A DNA stretch of 64,000 nt from Mariniflexile maritimum (GTDB taxonomy: Bacteria; Bacteroidota; Bacteroidia; Flavobacteriales; Flavobacteriaceae), in the NCBI RefSeq assembly GCF_009746565.1, contig NZ_WRPN01000006.1, positions 124,001 through 188,000 of the forward strand, written 5' to 3'. A model generated the notes under the pieces. That model was given only the letters and a program-made list of their open reading frames with translations. It searched no databases and was not told where the DNA came from. The stretch's first letter is position 1, and each line of letters opens with the position of its first letter. The position numbers and the translations under genes are program-made. This document shows, in pieces, positions 25,125 to 33,233 of the stretch.

Positions 25125-25679
25125 TTAGTTTTCTACCAATTCCATCTTTGCATTTTGACCCTGTAACGAATCCAAATAAAGTTCCATTTTAAATTCCGAG
25201 GTTCTAAAAGCGGTGGTTCGGTTTTTGGCCTGTTCTTGTCGGGCAATACTTCTGGCAAAGCGGCGCACTTTGTTTTTGGTGTCTAAAATAATCCCCGGGA
25301 TAGGCACGTTTTCACCTTGTTTGTTCTTTGCTACCATGGTAAAGTACGATGAATTGCAGTGTTTTTTTTCGCCGGTTTGGATGTTTTCAGATTCCACCCT
25401 TACCCCAACCACCATAGAGGTACGTCCTGTAAAATTGATGGATGCTTTAAGCGTAACAAGTTCGCCAACTTCAATGGGGTTTAAAAAATCGACTTTATTT
25501 ACCGATGCCGTAACACAGTAATTACCAGAGTGTTTGGAGGCGCACGCAAATGCAATTTGGTCCATAAGCCCAAGAATGTAGCCGCCATGTATTTTTCCGC
25601 TAAAATTTGAGTTCGATGGCAGCATGAGCTGCGTCATGGTTACTTGGGATGCTTCGGTTGTTTTGTAATTTCTTTCCAT
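25125..25679 (-). CDS. Acyl-CoA thioesterase, hotdog fold (YciA/BFIT-like)
   Basis: A 184-residue protein. Residues about 15-125 form a hotdog-fold acyl-CoA thioesterase domain, with the central helix segment GKIHGGYILGLMDQIAFACASKHS and the strands CVTASVNKVDFLNPIEVGELVTLKASI. It would hydrolyse acyl-CoA to free fatty acid and CoA in the cytoplasm. The C-terminal 55 residues, charged and helical (VRRFARSIARQEQAKNR), extend beyond the minimal domain. It starts 21 bp downstream of the stop region of the preceding small membrane-protein gene on the same strand, so both may share a transcript with rmuC. Confidence 0.87.
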   Translation of the reverse strand: MERNYKTTEASQVTMTQLMLPSNSNFSGKIHGGYILGLMDQIAFACASKHSGNYCVTASVNKVDFLNPIEVGELVTLKASINFTGRTSMVVGVRVESENIQTGEKKHCNSSYFTMVAKNKQGENVPIPGIILDTKNKVRRFARSIARQEQAKNRTTAFRTSEFKMELYLDSLQGQNAKMELVEN

Positions 25680-25700
25680 AAAAGGGCATCAATAGTTTCT

Positions 25701-26057
25701 TTAATTTGGTTTTGTGCTTTCTTCTACTTTGGTTATAAAATATTTGGTGTCTCCCAACCAAAATAATTTTTTATAGCGCTCAAAATAGTGTAGTTTCACA
25801 TATTTACCCTGCAAATTTATTAGGTCTTGCTTTACTTGCTCTTGACTGTCCTCAACTGAAAATTCAAATTGGAGCGATTCGGAAACCCCTTGGCTTATCT
25901 GTCCTTCCCATGTTTTTACAATTACCCCTTTTTTGCTGAATTTTACCAGTTCGCCCGCACGGATACCATCACTGTAATGCGCAAAATAAAGGAAACAGAA
26001 ATAGCCGATAAGGACTACAAAAAGACCAATTCCGATTTTAATTAAGACATTTTTCAT
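25701..26057 (-). CDS. Small membrane-anchored protein of unknown function
   Basis: A 118-residue protein with one N-terminal hydrophobic segment (about 6-26) and a soluble beta-rich remainder: YSDGIRAGELVKFSKKG, VKTWEGQISQGVS, then GKYVKLHYFERYKKLFWLGDTKYFITKV near the C-terminus. I recall close relatives in Flavobacteriaceae carrying the name '6-phosphogluconate dehydrogenase', which is almost certainly an error since the protein is far too short and lacks a nucleotide-binding fold. It lies between rmuC (12 bp upstream) and the thioesterase gene on the same strand. Probably an inner-membrane protein with a periplasmic domain. Confidence 0.7.
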   Translation of the reverse strand: MKNVLIKIGIGLFVVLIGYFCFLYFAHYSDGIRAGELVKFSKKGVIVKTWEGQISQGVSESLQFEFSVEDSQEQVKQDLINLQGKYVKLHYFERYKKLFWLGDTKYFITKVEESTKPN

Positions 26058-26069
26058 AGCGCTCTAAGT

Positions 26070-27458
26070 TTATTCAATTTCTTTTTCTGCTCGTTTTAAA
26101 ATATTTTCGGGTAGCGATTTTTTAGCTTTGGCCCCTAATCGTTTTAATTTCTCAACGCTGGTTATGAGGTTGCCACTACCTTCAAAAAGTTTGTTCATTG
26201 CCGCATTGTAATCGGTTTTGGAAGCATCAATTTTTTTGCCAATACCAATTAGGTCGCTCATTAAACCTTCAAATTTATCGTATAAAGCACCTGCTTGTCG
26301 TGCAATTTCAATGGCATTTTGTTGTTGTTTTTCGTTGTTCCACATACTATCGATGGTACGAAGCGTAGCCAACAGGGTAGAAGGCGTTACAATAACAATA
26401 TTCTTTTCAAAAGCTTTGTTGTAAATACTATTGTCTTCATTCACAACCACGGCGAATGCGGGTTCAATGGGTATGAACATGAGTACAAAATCGGGCGATT
26501 CTATATCATATAAATCTTGATAATTTTTTTCAGAAAGTTGGTCAACATGCTTTCTAATAGAGTTGATGTGCGCTTTTAAAAATGGGGCTTTATCATCATC
26601 TTCCGCGTTTACAAAACGTTCGTAATCGGTTAAGGACACTTTACTGTCAATAATCATTTTTTTATGGTCGGGTAAGTGCAATACCACATCGGGCAGTACG
26701 CGCGTTCCATCTGCTAAGGTAAAGCTTTGTTGTACAAAATACTCCCTATCTTTCTCTAAACCAGACTTTTCCAGAACGCGTTCTAAAACCAATTCCCCCC
26801 AATTTCCCTGCATTTTGCTATCGCCCTTTAAGGCGCGGGTTAGGTTGGTGGCTTCTTTTGTCATTTGCTGGTTTAGGTCTTTTAAGCCCAATAATTGCTC
26901 TTTTAGGGCTGAGTGCATGCTGATGCTTTCCTTTTGGGTTAAATCGACTTTTTCTTCAAAGGTTTTGATTTTTTCTTGAAGCGGGTTTAAAATGTTCTTG
27001 ATGTTTTCTTTATTCTGAAGGGTGAATTTTTCCGATTTTTCCTCTAAAATCTTGTTTGCCAATAGCTCAAAATCTTTGCGAAGTTGCTCTTGGCGCAATT
27101 CAATTTCTTCATCGCGCTTTAAGCTTACTTGTTGCAGGTTTTCGTATTCGGTGTTTCTGCGCGTTAATTCCGAATTTAAAAACTCTTTTTCCCTGCGGAT
27201 TTCTTCGCGTTCTGTTTCAATTTTAGAAATGGTTTCTCTTAAATCGGTAAGTTGGGAATTGAAAATTTGATTTTGTTTTGTAGTTTCAGCTTCTTTAAAT
27301 TGTTTAAAATCAGTTAATTGCTGTTGTAAATTGGTGTTGCGCTCTTCAAGTGTGCTTTGTTGGCTCCTGCTCTTTAGTTTGTTGAAATAGCTGCCCAACA
27401 AGAAACCTATAACAGTGAAAATGAGTATAATTAGAATTTGAAGGATGAAGTCGGTCAT
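26070..27458 (-). CDS. rmuC: DNA recombination protein RmuC
   Basis: A 462-residue protein. The N-terminal membrane span (about 4-23) anchors it; residues 30-200 form a long coiled coil rich in Glu, Lys and Gln; residues about 205-430 form the RmuC domain, with GNWGELVLERVLEKSGL, YFVQQSF, LPDVVLHLPDHKKMIIDSKVSL, and FVLMFIPIEPAFA. The D-[SxK]-x-S pattern in IIDSKVSLTDYERF belongs to a PD-(D/E)xK-like nuclease core. RmuC limits inversions at short repeats in E. coli, but its biochemical role is unsettled. It is the first gene of a likely three-gene minus-strand operon. Confidence 0.93.
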   Translation of the reverse strand: MTDFILQILIILIFTVIGFLLGSYFNKLKSRSQQSTLEERNTNLQQQLTDFKQFKEAETTKQNQIFNSQLTDLRETISKIETEREEIRREKEFLNSELTRRNTEYENLQQVSLKRDEEIELRQEQLRKDFELLANKILEEKSEKFTLQNKENIKNILNPLQEKIKTFEEKVDLTQKESISMHSALKEQLLGLKDLNQQMTKEATNLTRALKGDSKMQGNWGELVLERVLEKSGLEKDREYFVQQSFTLADGTRVLPDVVLHLPDHKKMIIDSKVSLTDYERFVNAEDDDKAPFLKAHINSIRKHVDQLSEKNYQDLYDIESPDFVLMFIPIEPAFAVVVNEDNSIYNKAFEKNIVIVTPSTLLATLRTIDSMWNNEKQQQNAIEIARQAGALYDKFEGLMSDLIGIGKKIDASKTDYNAAMNKLFEGSGNLITSVEKLKRLGAKAKKSLPENILKRAEKEIE

Positions 27459-27602
27459 AGATGATATAGAAAATTTATCAAATATAAATGTTTTCGTTTG
27501 AAGTTTGTAGATGGGAAGCTGAAGTTTTGACTGAAAAGTTGTTGCACCGATTCGCAGAGGTTGTTTAAATGAAAACCGCGACCGATTTTGATAGGTTCAA
27601 CA

Positions 27603-28397
27603 CTACTTCTTCACTCTAAAACTTCCGGTAAGTTCATCAAAAGCAATTAAATCTTTTGGGAATAAGGTATTAAAAGTGCCTTTTGAAATGAGATTGCAAG
27701 GTGTGTTCGACACCACATTGTTTTCAGACATCACAATTAAGGTATCGCACAATTGAATGGCCAAATCTATTTCGTGTGAAGAAAACAAAATGGTTTTATG
27801 GGTTTCTTTAGCCAATTTTTGAAGCAGTTTCAAAATATAGGCTTTGTGGTACATATCGAGGTGCGAGGTGGGCTCGTCTAAAATTATCAAATCGGTATCT
27901 TGTGCCAAGGCGCGCGCAATCATCACTTTTTGAAGTTGGCCATCGCTTAACTCGAAACATTTTTTGTGCTTTAAATCTAAAATATTGGTTTGGTTGATGG
28001 CTTTGTTAACCATATCAATATCATTTTCAGATAAATTACCAACCCAATTCGTGTAGGGTTGCCTGCCCAATGCCACCAGCTCAAAAACCGAAAGATTTTT
28101 GGACATCATCTGTTCGGTGAGTACCAAGCTCATCACTTTGGCCAATTCAAGCGCAGGATAGTGTTTTATGTTCTTGCCGTTTATAAAAACACTGCCTTTT
28201 AATTCGTTTTGAACATGGGTAAGTGTTCGTAATAGAGTCGATTTTCCAATACCATTACCCCCAACCAAACCTACCAATTCGCCTTGGCGCAATGCAATAT
28301 TTATATTTGAAGCAACAAGGGTTTGTGACTTTTTAGATTGATACCCAATAGCTAAATCGTTGGTTTTTAATATGATATGTTGGTGTTTTTTCTCCAC
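27603..28397 (-). CDS. btuD: ATPase of a vitamin B12/iron-chelate ABC importer
   Basis: A 264-residue ATP-binding protein of the FepC/BtuD class. Walker A GGNGIGKST at residues 46-54, signature LSDGQLQKV at 150-158 and Walker B LIILDEPTSHLD at 170-181, with a switch histidine in LFSSHEIDL. It would energise the FecCD-type permease encoded just upstream on the same strand (65 bp gap). The B12 assignment rests on position: the same locus carries a binding protein and, divergently, a TonB receptor controlled by a cobalamin riboswitch. By sequence alone it could serve an iron siderophore or heme. Confidence 0.85.
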   Translation of the reverse strand: MEKKHQHIILKTNDLAIGYQSKKSQTLVASNINIALRQGELVGLVGGNGIGKSTLLRTLTHVQNELKGSVFINGKNIKHYPALELAKVMSLVLTEQMMSKNLSVFELVALGRQPYTNWVGNLSENDIDMVNKAINQTNILDLKHKKCFELSDGQLQKVMIARALAQDTDLIILDEPTSHLDMYHKAYILKLLQKLAKETHKTILFSSHEIDLAIQLCDTLIVMSENNVVSNTPCNLISKGTFNTLFPKDLIAFDELTGSFRVKK

Positions 28398-28462
28398 TAA
28401 TTCATTAAGTTTTATCTAAAAATCTAATAGTCTAACAATCTAATTTCTCTAACACGTCCAAT

Positions 28463-29494
28463 TCAAAACACCATTTTCCGTTTTCGTACCAACAGCCAAA
28501 TCACCACCGGCGCACCCACTAACGAGGTAATGGCGTTTATAGGTAGGGTGTAATCGCTATTCGGCACTTGCGCAATACTGTCGCAAACAAGCATCACGAT
28601 GGCACCAAACAAAAATACGGCGGGCAGTAATATTTTATGGTTGGAAGTATTAAAAACCTGACGTGTTAAATGCGGAATTGCCAACCCGATAAACGCAATG
28701 GGGCCTGTAAAAGCTGTAATGGTACCAGCTAATAAACTGGTTGAAATGATGATGGCCAACCTGCTTCTTTTAATGTTCAACCCCAAACTTTTAGCGTAGT
28801 TTTCGCCTAAAAGTAAGGTGTTCAACGATTTTATGGATGCTAAACAAATTGCAATGCCAAAACAGTAAATTACAAAGAAAATGGCCAATTCATCCCACGA
28901 TAAATTGCCCAAACTACCAAAGCCCCAAAAAATATATTGTTGTAACTGTTGTGCGGAACCAAAATAAGAAAGTACACTCACAATAGCGGCCGTAATACTT
29001 GCAAACATAAGGCCAATGATGAGGATTGCCATGGTATCGCGTACTTTTATAGAAACCATCAAAACGGCGAGCAGCACCAAAAAACTGCCCAAGCTAGCTG
29101 CTAATACAATACTCCATTTTGAAATTAAAAACGTTGCAAAAATACCGCCAAAAACCGATGAGCCCAAAATAACCAATGCTACGCCCAAACTAGCCCCCGA
29201 ACTGATACCCAATACAAATGGGCCTGCCAATGGGTTTCTAAAAAGGGTTTGCATTAATAGCCCAGAAATACCCAAACCTGAACCGACTAAAATAGCGGTA
29301 ATCGCTTTGGGTAATCGGTAATTTTGAATAATGTTTTGCCAGGTTTCTTGTTCGGTGGTGGTACCAATTAGGCTGTAAAAAACATCTTTAAAAGGAATAT
29401 AAACGGAACCTAAGCTTATGTTTGCGAAAAAGCATAATATAAGCAAGGTACCTAATGCTAAAAATGAAAATTTGTATGTATTTGAATTTGGCAC
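28463..29494 (-). CDS. btuC: FecCD-type permease of the B12 importer
   Basis: A 343-residue polytopic inner-membrane protein with about ten spans. Family motifs are clear: IIQNYRLPKAITAILVGSGLGISGLLMQTLFRNPLAGPFVLGISSGASLG in the first third (here seen as consecutive short blocks), GPIAFIGLAIPHLTRQ near 265-280, and NSDYTLPINAITSLVGAPVVIWLL near the end. These define BtuC/FecCD permeases. Its stop abuts the start region of the binding-protein gene (29494/29495), so the two are tightly coupled. The cobalamin substrate is inferred from the locus. Confidence 0.88.
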   Translation of the reverse strand: MPNSNTYKFSFLALGTLLILCFFANISLGSVYIPFKDVFYSLIGTTTEQETWQNIIQNYRLPKAITAILVGSGLGISGLLMQTLFRNPLAGPFVLGISSGASLGVALVILGSSVFGGIFATFLISKWSIVLAASLGSFLVLLAVLMVSIKVRDTMAILIIGLMFASITAAIVSVLSYFGSAQQLQQYIFWGFGSLGNLSWDELAIFFVIYCFGIAICLASIKSLNTLLLGENYAKSLGLNIKRSRLAIIISTSLLAGTITAFTGPIAFIGLAIPHLTRQVFNTSNHKILLPAVFLFGAIVMLVCDSIAQVPNSDYTLPINAITSLVGAPVVIWLLVRKRKMVF

Positions 29495-30676
29495 TTATTC
29501 TAAACGTTTAAAAAAGTAAAGGTCATCATTTTTTAGTAGTTCTGGATGACAAATTTTAATGATGTCTTTTAAAACCAAATCGGGTCGGGTCGTGCCCAGT
29601 TCAAAATACAAAACACCACCCGATGCACCTTTGGTATTGTTTGCAGAATAGATGCTTTTATTTTTGAATGCTTTAAATAGTGCATGGTGCGAATTGCCAT
29701 TTTTAAGGGCTTCTAACGTTTCGTAATTTGACGGACTTAACCAAATATCGGCATCTTTAGCTTTTACGAAAACCGTTTCAAAATTAAGCGATAAACTGCC
29801 CGTTCCTTGCGAATCGTTCCATAAATAATTAGTGTTGGCATCTTTTAAAAGTTGTGCTTCAGTACTCGTACCGTTAGGTAAATACCAAATATCGTTGTGC
29901 ATGGCACCACTTAAAACAGTCGGTTTGTTTTGCGCTTTTGAAGCTAGTTTTTTTGCTTCTAAATAATTGATTTCTATAGTTTTGAAAATAGAATCGGCTT
30001 CTTTTTCCTTGTTGAACAAAACACCAAAAAACTTTATCCATTCAGCTTTTGCAAGTGGCGACTCCTCAACCCAGTCGCCATTAAAAATAACCGGAACGCC
30101 CGATTTTTTTATGGTTTCAAAGGTTCGGTTAGTACCATCAACCCCAAAACCAATCACAACATCTGGCTGCAATGCCAGCAAAACTTCGGTGTTAATGCCT
30201 TCGTTTTTACCTAATTCCCTAACCAAATTGTTGTCAATACGTTTCCGTGTTTTTTCTGAAGAAATATAATCAATTCCCGGAAAGCCAACCAAGGTTTGCT
30301 CCACCTTCAAAAGTTCCAGGGCAGGGATATGCGTGGTGCTGGTAACCACTATTTTTTTAATGGGAAGGTTGATGGTTGCATTAAAATCGCCTTCTGGAAC
30401 CCGTGTTTTTTTGTTTTTAACCAATAAGTAGCGATACTTATTTTCGGCTTTTGGCCACGGATTTTTTATTTCCAAAATTTTATAACCGTTGTATTCTTCC
30501 ACTGAAAAACCGGTGGCATATTTAAGTTCCAACGGATTGCCCTCAAGGATATTTTCAGGTTGTTTTTTGGGTTCGTTTTTGCAATGAAACACGAAAACCA
30601 AAAACAACAACACAACAAAGTTTAAGTTATTGCTTTTTGTGTAACAAAAGTCACCGTTCATTTTTTTCATTGCCAT
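29495..30676 (-). CDS. btuF: Substrate-binding lipoprotein of the B12 importer
   Basis: A 393-residue class III periplasmic binding protein. The N-terminal signal ends with a cysteine near residue 32 (FVFHC), so it is probably a lipoprotein. The binding fold shows KIVVTSTTHIPALELLKVEQTLVGFPG, ALQPDVVIGFGVDG and GVPVIFNGDWVEESPLAKAEWIKFFG, typical of BtuF/FepB proteins. The N-terminal 80 residues before the first fold motif are longer than in E. coli BtuF. Additional in-frame ATGs at codons 3 and 6 could also serve as start. It heads the three-gene importer operon and is divergent from the riboswitch-controlled btuB. Confidence 0.87.
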   Translation of the reverse strand: MAMKKMNGDFCYTKSNNLNFVVLLFLVFVFHCKNEPKKQPENILEGNPLELKYATGFSVEEYNGYKILEIKNPWPKAENKYRYLLVKNKKTRVPEGDFNATINLPIKKIVVTSTTHIPALELLKVEQTLVGFPGIDYISSEKTRKRIDNNLVRELGKNEGINTEVLLALQPDVVIGFGVDGTNRTFETIKKSGVPVIFNGDWVEESPLAKAEWIKFFGVLFNKEKEADSIFKTIEINYLEAKKLASKAQNKPTVLSGAMHNDIWYLPNGTSTEAQLLKDANTNYLWNDSQGTGSLSLNFETVFVKAKDADIWLSPSNYETLEALKNGNSHHALFKAFKNKSIYSANNTKGASGGVLYFELGTTRPDLVLKDIIKICHPELLKNDDLYFFKRLE

Positions 30677-30700
30677 TATTTTTGATGAAATTCTGCAAGT

Positions 30701-30808
30701 ATGCGAGACGGGTCAAATTTAACAATATATATAGTAGCAGGAATTATAATTGCCCATTTTTTGGTGGGCTTTATTTATTTGGCTTATAAACTTACCAAGA
30801 AAAAGTAA
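30701..30808 (+). CDS. Possible 35-residue single-span membrane protein
   Basis: A short frame starting ATG at 30701 encodes MRDGSNLTIYIVAGIIIAH followed by FLVGFIYLAYKLTKKK. It has one clear membrane span (about residues 9-29) with a polar N-terminus and a cluster of lysines at the C-terminus, which is the layout of real small membrane proteins. It lies between the divergent importer operon and the cobalamin riboswitch. A TATTTTTG box lies at 30677-30684 just upstream, without a good -33 partner. Such a clean layout is unlikely in non-coding DNA but cannot be proven from one sequence. It might be an accessory subunit of B12 uptake. Confidence 0.45.
   Translation: MRDGSNLTIYIVAGIIIAHFLVGFIYLAYKLTKKK
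30714..30721 (-). promoter_or_regulatory. Possible -7 box of the B12 importer operon
   Basis: On the minus strand TAAATTTG (complement of 30714-30721) matches TAnnTTTG, 37 bp upstream of the importer start at 30676. No TTG is found at the proper distance. It overlaps the small plus-strand frame at 30701-30808. Confidence 0.35.
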
Positions 30809-30839
30809 GTTTTCTATCTTCAATCTTAACTATTATAAG

Positions 30840-30847
30840 TATCTTTG
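30840..30847 (+). promoter_or_regulatory. -7 box for the riboswitch-btuB transcript
   Basis: TATCTTTG matches TAnnTTTG and places the transcript start a few bases before the first conserved riboswitch sequence. There is no clear TTG box upstream. Confidence 0.5.
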
Positions 30848-30855
30848 CGCTGAAA

Positions 30856-31118
30856 TTTGGTTCGACGTACTTTATCCCAATAGCAGTGGGGTATTGGGTC
30901 GATTAAAAGGGAATCAAGTGAAAAGATTGACGATTTATGATTAACGATTAACGAATTTTGAAAAAAAATTCTGAAATCTAAAATACATATTCGTTTCTCT
31001 ACATTCTTGAACTGTTCCCGCAACTGTAAGCTACAACGCTTCATGTTCAACTTCAATGTCACTGAAGATTTTTCTTTGGGAAGACCAACATGAGGACGCA
31101 AGTCAGGAGACCTGCCAT
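30856..31118 (+). promoter_or_regulatory. Cobalamin (B12) riboswitch upstream of btuB
   Basis: The conserved pieces of the cobalamin element appear in order: TTAAAAGGGAATC (30903-30915) with GTGAAA following, TGTTCCCGCAACTGTAAGC (31013-31031), GTCACTG (31058-31064), TTGGGAAGACC (31076-31086), and the B12 box CAAGTCAGGAGACCTGCC (31099-31116). Adenosylcobalamin or a related corrinoid binding would repress btuB. The region between the GTGAAA segment and the CCCGC core is about 80 bases longer than usual and can form its own arm. The btuB start is 85 bp downstream. An ATG inside the element (31090) is in frame with btuB but is not a plausible start. Confidence 0.93.
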
Positions 31119-31200
31119 TTTCAAAACAAATAAGTTAAACTTTCGGGATAAAAGTTTGCGTATGATTTGCCATGCGGTTCTCGATTTATTAGTCATTAAA

Positions 31201-33180
31201 ATGAACAAAAAAACACATGTTTTGGGTGTCCTGTTTTTAGGGATGTCCATGGTTGGTTTTGCACAAAAAAGTGTGCAATACTTTCCGGTCGCGTTCGAAG
31301 GGTTTCGAAGCGTTATTGATTCAACTAAAGTTGAGCAACTTGATGAAGTTGTTATTACAGATTCACGATTTAAGCTAAAACGTGAAAATTCGGGTAAGGT
31401 TATTACCAAGATCACACAAATTGAATTGCAGCATTTACAAGGCAAGTCGATTGCCGAAATACTTAATGCCACGGCCGGAATAGAGATTAACGGCACCAAA
31501 AGCAATGCCGCACAAACCTTAAGTTATTATGTTCGTGGTGGAAGAAACAGGCAGGTTTTGGTGCTTATTGACGGTGTAGCTTTAACCGATGCATCGCAAA
31601 TTGCCAACGATTATGATTTACGGTTGCTAAATGCAGATCAAGTTGAAAGTATTGAAATATTAAAAGGCGCTTCCAGTAGCTTGTATGGCTCGGGGGCAGC
31701 TACGGCCGTTATTAATATTAAGCTTAAGGAAGCTTCAAAAAATGTGATTGCGGCAAATTTTAAAAGCGTTATAGGTAGCAACCAATCCCAAAACAACCAA
31801 GGCTATGCCATTGAGGATTTTAGAAATTCGGTGTCCGTTAACGGTACACTTCATAATTTTAGTTATTTGGCAAGTTTTGGCAACCAATATACCAGTGGGC
31901 TATCGTCGTTAAAATCAATTGAAACGGATAAAGATGCCTTCAATTCCATAAACGGTAACCTGAAATTAGGGTATCGGGTTTCTGAACAGTTTAAAATGAC
32001 CCTATACGGAAGTTTTGACGATTTTAAGGCCGATTTTGATGATCTGTACTCAGGCCTGGAACTGAAGGACGTTACAAAAACCAATCAATATCGTGTTGGT
32101 ATCGCGCCAGAGTTTAGCTATAAAAACGGAAGCATCAACCTAAATGCAGCCTATAATAATACGAAACGCGATGCCGTAAGTTCTAGCTATCCTGCCATTT
32201 ATAAAGCAGAAAGCATGATTGCCGACGTGTTTAATAGATACCAGTTTAATGAGGACTTTTACACGGTTTTAGGCTTAAATGTTCAAAAAAACAACATGGA
32301 AAGTTTAGCAATACCGTATGGCAGTACCAACCTGCAACAAAGCATTAACCCCGATATTTCTAAATTTACCAGCACCGACCCGTATGTAAATGTGGTTTAT
32401 ATCTCCAATTTTGGATTGAACATCAATGCGGGCGCCCGCTTAAACAACCATTCAGAATATGGTTCGCATACCGTATATAGTTTAAATCCTTCTTATAAAA
32501 AACATTTGGGTTTTGGTTATCTTAAAGGGTTGGCAACTTACAGTACGGCATACATCACGCCATCATTGTACCAATTGTTTGAACCAACCTATGGCAATAT
32601 TGATTTGAAGCCCGAAGAAAATGAAACCGTGGAATTGGGCGCAGAACTTAATATAACCCAAAAAGCAACCTTTAGCGTGGTGTATTTTAACAGAAAGGAA
32701 ACCCAATTTATTGATTTTGTCGATTTAGGTAATTTTGTTTATAAATACCAAAACGTAGCCGATTCATTTACCGCAAGCGGTGTGGAATTTAGTGCCGATT
32801 ACAGTCTGTTAAATAATTTAAAAATTAAAGGAAATGCGACCTACACCCACGTTGAAGAAGATTTAAGGTTGCGCATTCCAGAGCTTAAAGTAAATGCAAC
32901 CCTTTTATACGAGCTTTCTGAAGCTACTTTTTTAAGTGTATCCTATCAATTTAATGATGACCGTTCGGATGCTGTTTATAATGCTTCCACCTTTCAAAAC
33001 GATATTGTAAATTTAAAATCCTATAGTCTTTTCGATTTTTATATCAGTCAGAAAATAATCCATAACAAAGTAACCCTGTTTGCCAACATCACGAATATTT
33101 TAAATGAGGAATTCGAGGAATTAAATGGCTATTCCACGCGTGGAAGAAATGTAAATATTGGATTGCATATTAATTTATAA
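31201..33180 (+). CDS. btuB: TonB-dependent vitamin B12 receptor
   Basis: A 659-residue outer-membrane receptor. Signal peptide about 1-21 (ending GFAQ); TonB box-like EQLDEVVITDSRF at about 45-57; plug with IAEILNATAGIEINGTKS, YYVRGGRNRQVLVLIDGVALTD, and ILKGASSSLYGSGAATAVINIKLK; then the beta-barrel. It lacks the CarboxypepD_reg domain of other receptors here, as expected for BtuB-type proteins. The upstream cobalamin riboswitch strongly supports corrinoid uptake. The start at 31201 is chosen because it begins a proper signal peptide and follows the riboswitch; in-frame codons up to 31090 belong to the RNA element. It is divergent from the BtuFCD-like importer operon. Confidence 0.93.
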   Translation: MNKKTHVLGVLFLGMSMVGFAQKSVQYFPVAFEGFRSVIDSTKVEQLDEVVITDSRFKLKRENSGKVITKITQIELQHLQGKSIAEILNATAGIEINGTKSNAAQTLSYYVRGGRNRQVLVLIDGVALTDASQIANDYDLRLLNADQVESIEILKGASSSLYGSGAATAVINIKLKEASKNVIAANFKSVIGSNQSQNNQGYAIEDFRNSVSVNGTLHNFSYLASFGNQYTSGLSSLKSIETDKDAFNSINGNLKLGYRVSEQFKMTLYGSFDDFKADFDDLYSGLELKDVTKTNQYRVGIAPEFSYKNGSINLNAAYNNTKRDAVSSSYPAIYKAESMIADVFNRYQFNEDFYTVLGLNVQKNNMESLAIPYGSTNLQQSINPDISKFTSTDPYVNVVYISNFGLNINAGARLNNHSEYGSHTVYSLNPSYKKHLGFGYLKGLATYSTAYITPSLYQLFEPTYGNIDLKPEENETVELGAELNITQKATFSVVYFNRKETQFIDFVDLGNFVYKYQNVADSFTASGVEFSADYSLLNNLKIKGNATYTHVEEDLRLRIPELKVNATLLYELSEATFLSVSYQFNDDRSDAVYNASTFQNDIVNLKSYSLFDFYISQKIIHNKVTLFANITNILNEEFEELNGYSTRGRNVNIGLHINL

Positions 33181-33186
33181 ACTCTA

Positions 33187-33233
33187 AAGACCTTTCAGGT
33201 TTTGTTTCATAAACCAAAATCTGAAAGGTTTTT
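33187..33233. terminator. Bidirectional terminator between btuB and the M48 protease gene
   Basis: Long stem ACCTTTCAGGTTTTG / CAAAATCTGAAAGGT (33190-33204 and 33215-33229, one G-T pair) with a 10-base loop, between convergent genes; T run on the plus strand. Confidence 0.8.

Noticed and set aside
31090-31200. In-frame upstream start for btuB
   Set aside because: It lies inside the cobalamin riboswitch and would add residues before a complete signal peptide.
31059-31505. Minus-strand open frame of 148 codons across the riboswitch and btuB
   Set aside because: Antisense to the B12 box and to the signal peptide and plug of btuB; composition is that of a complementary shadow.
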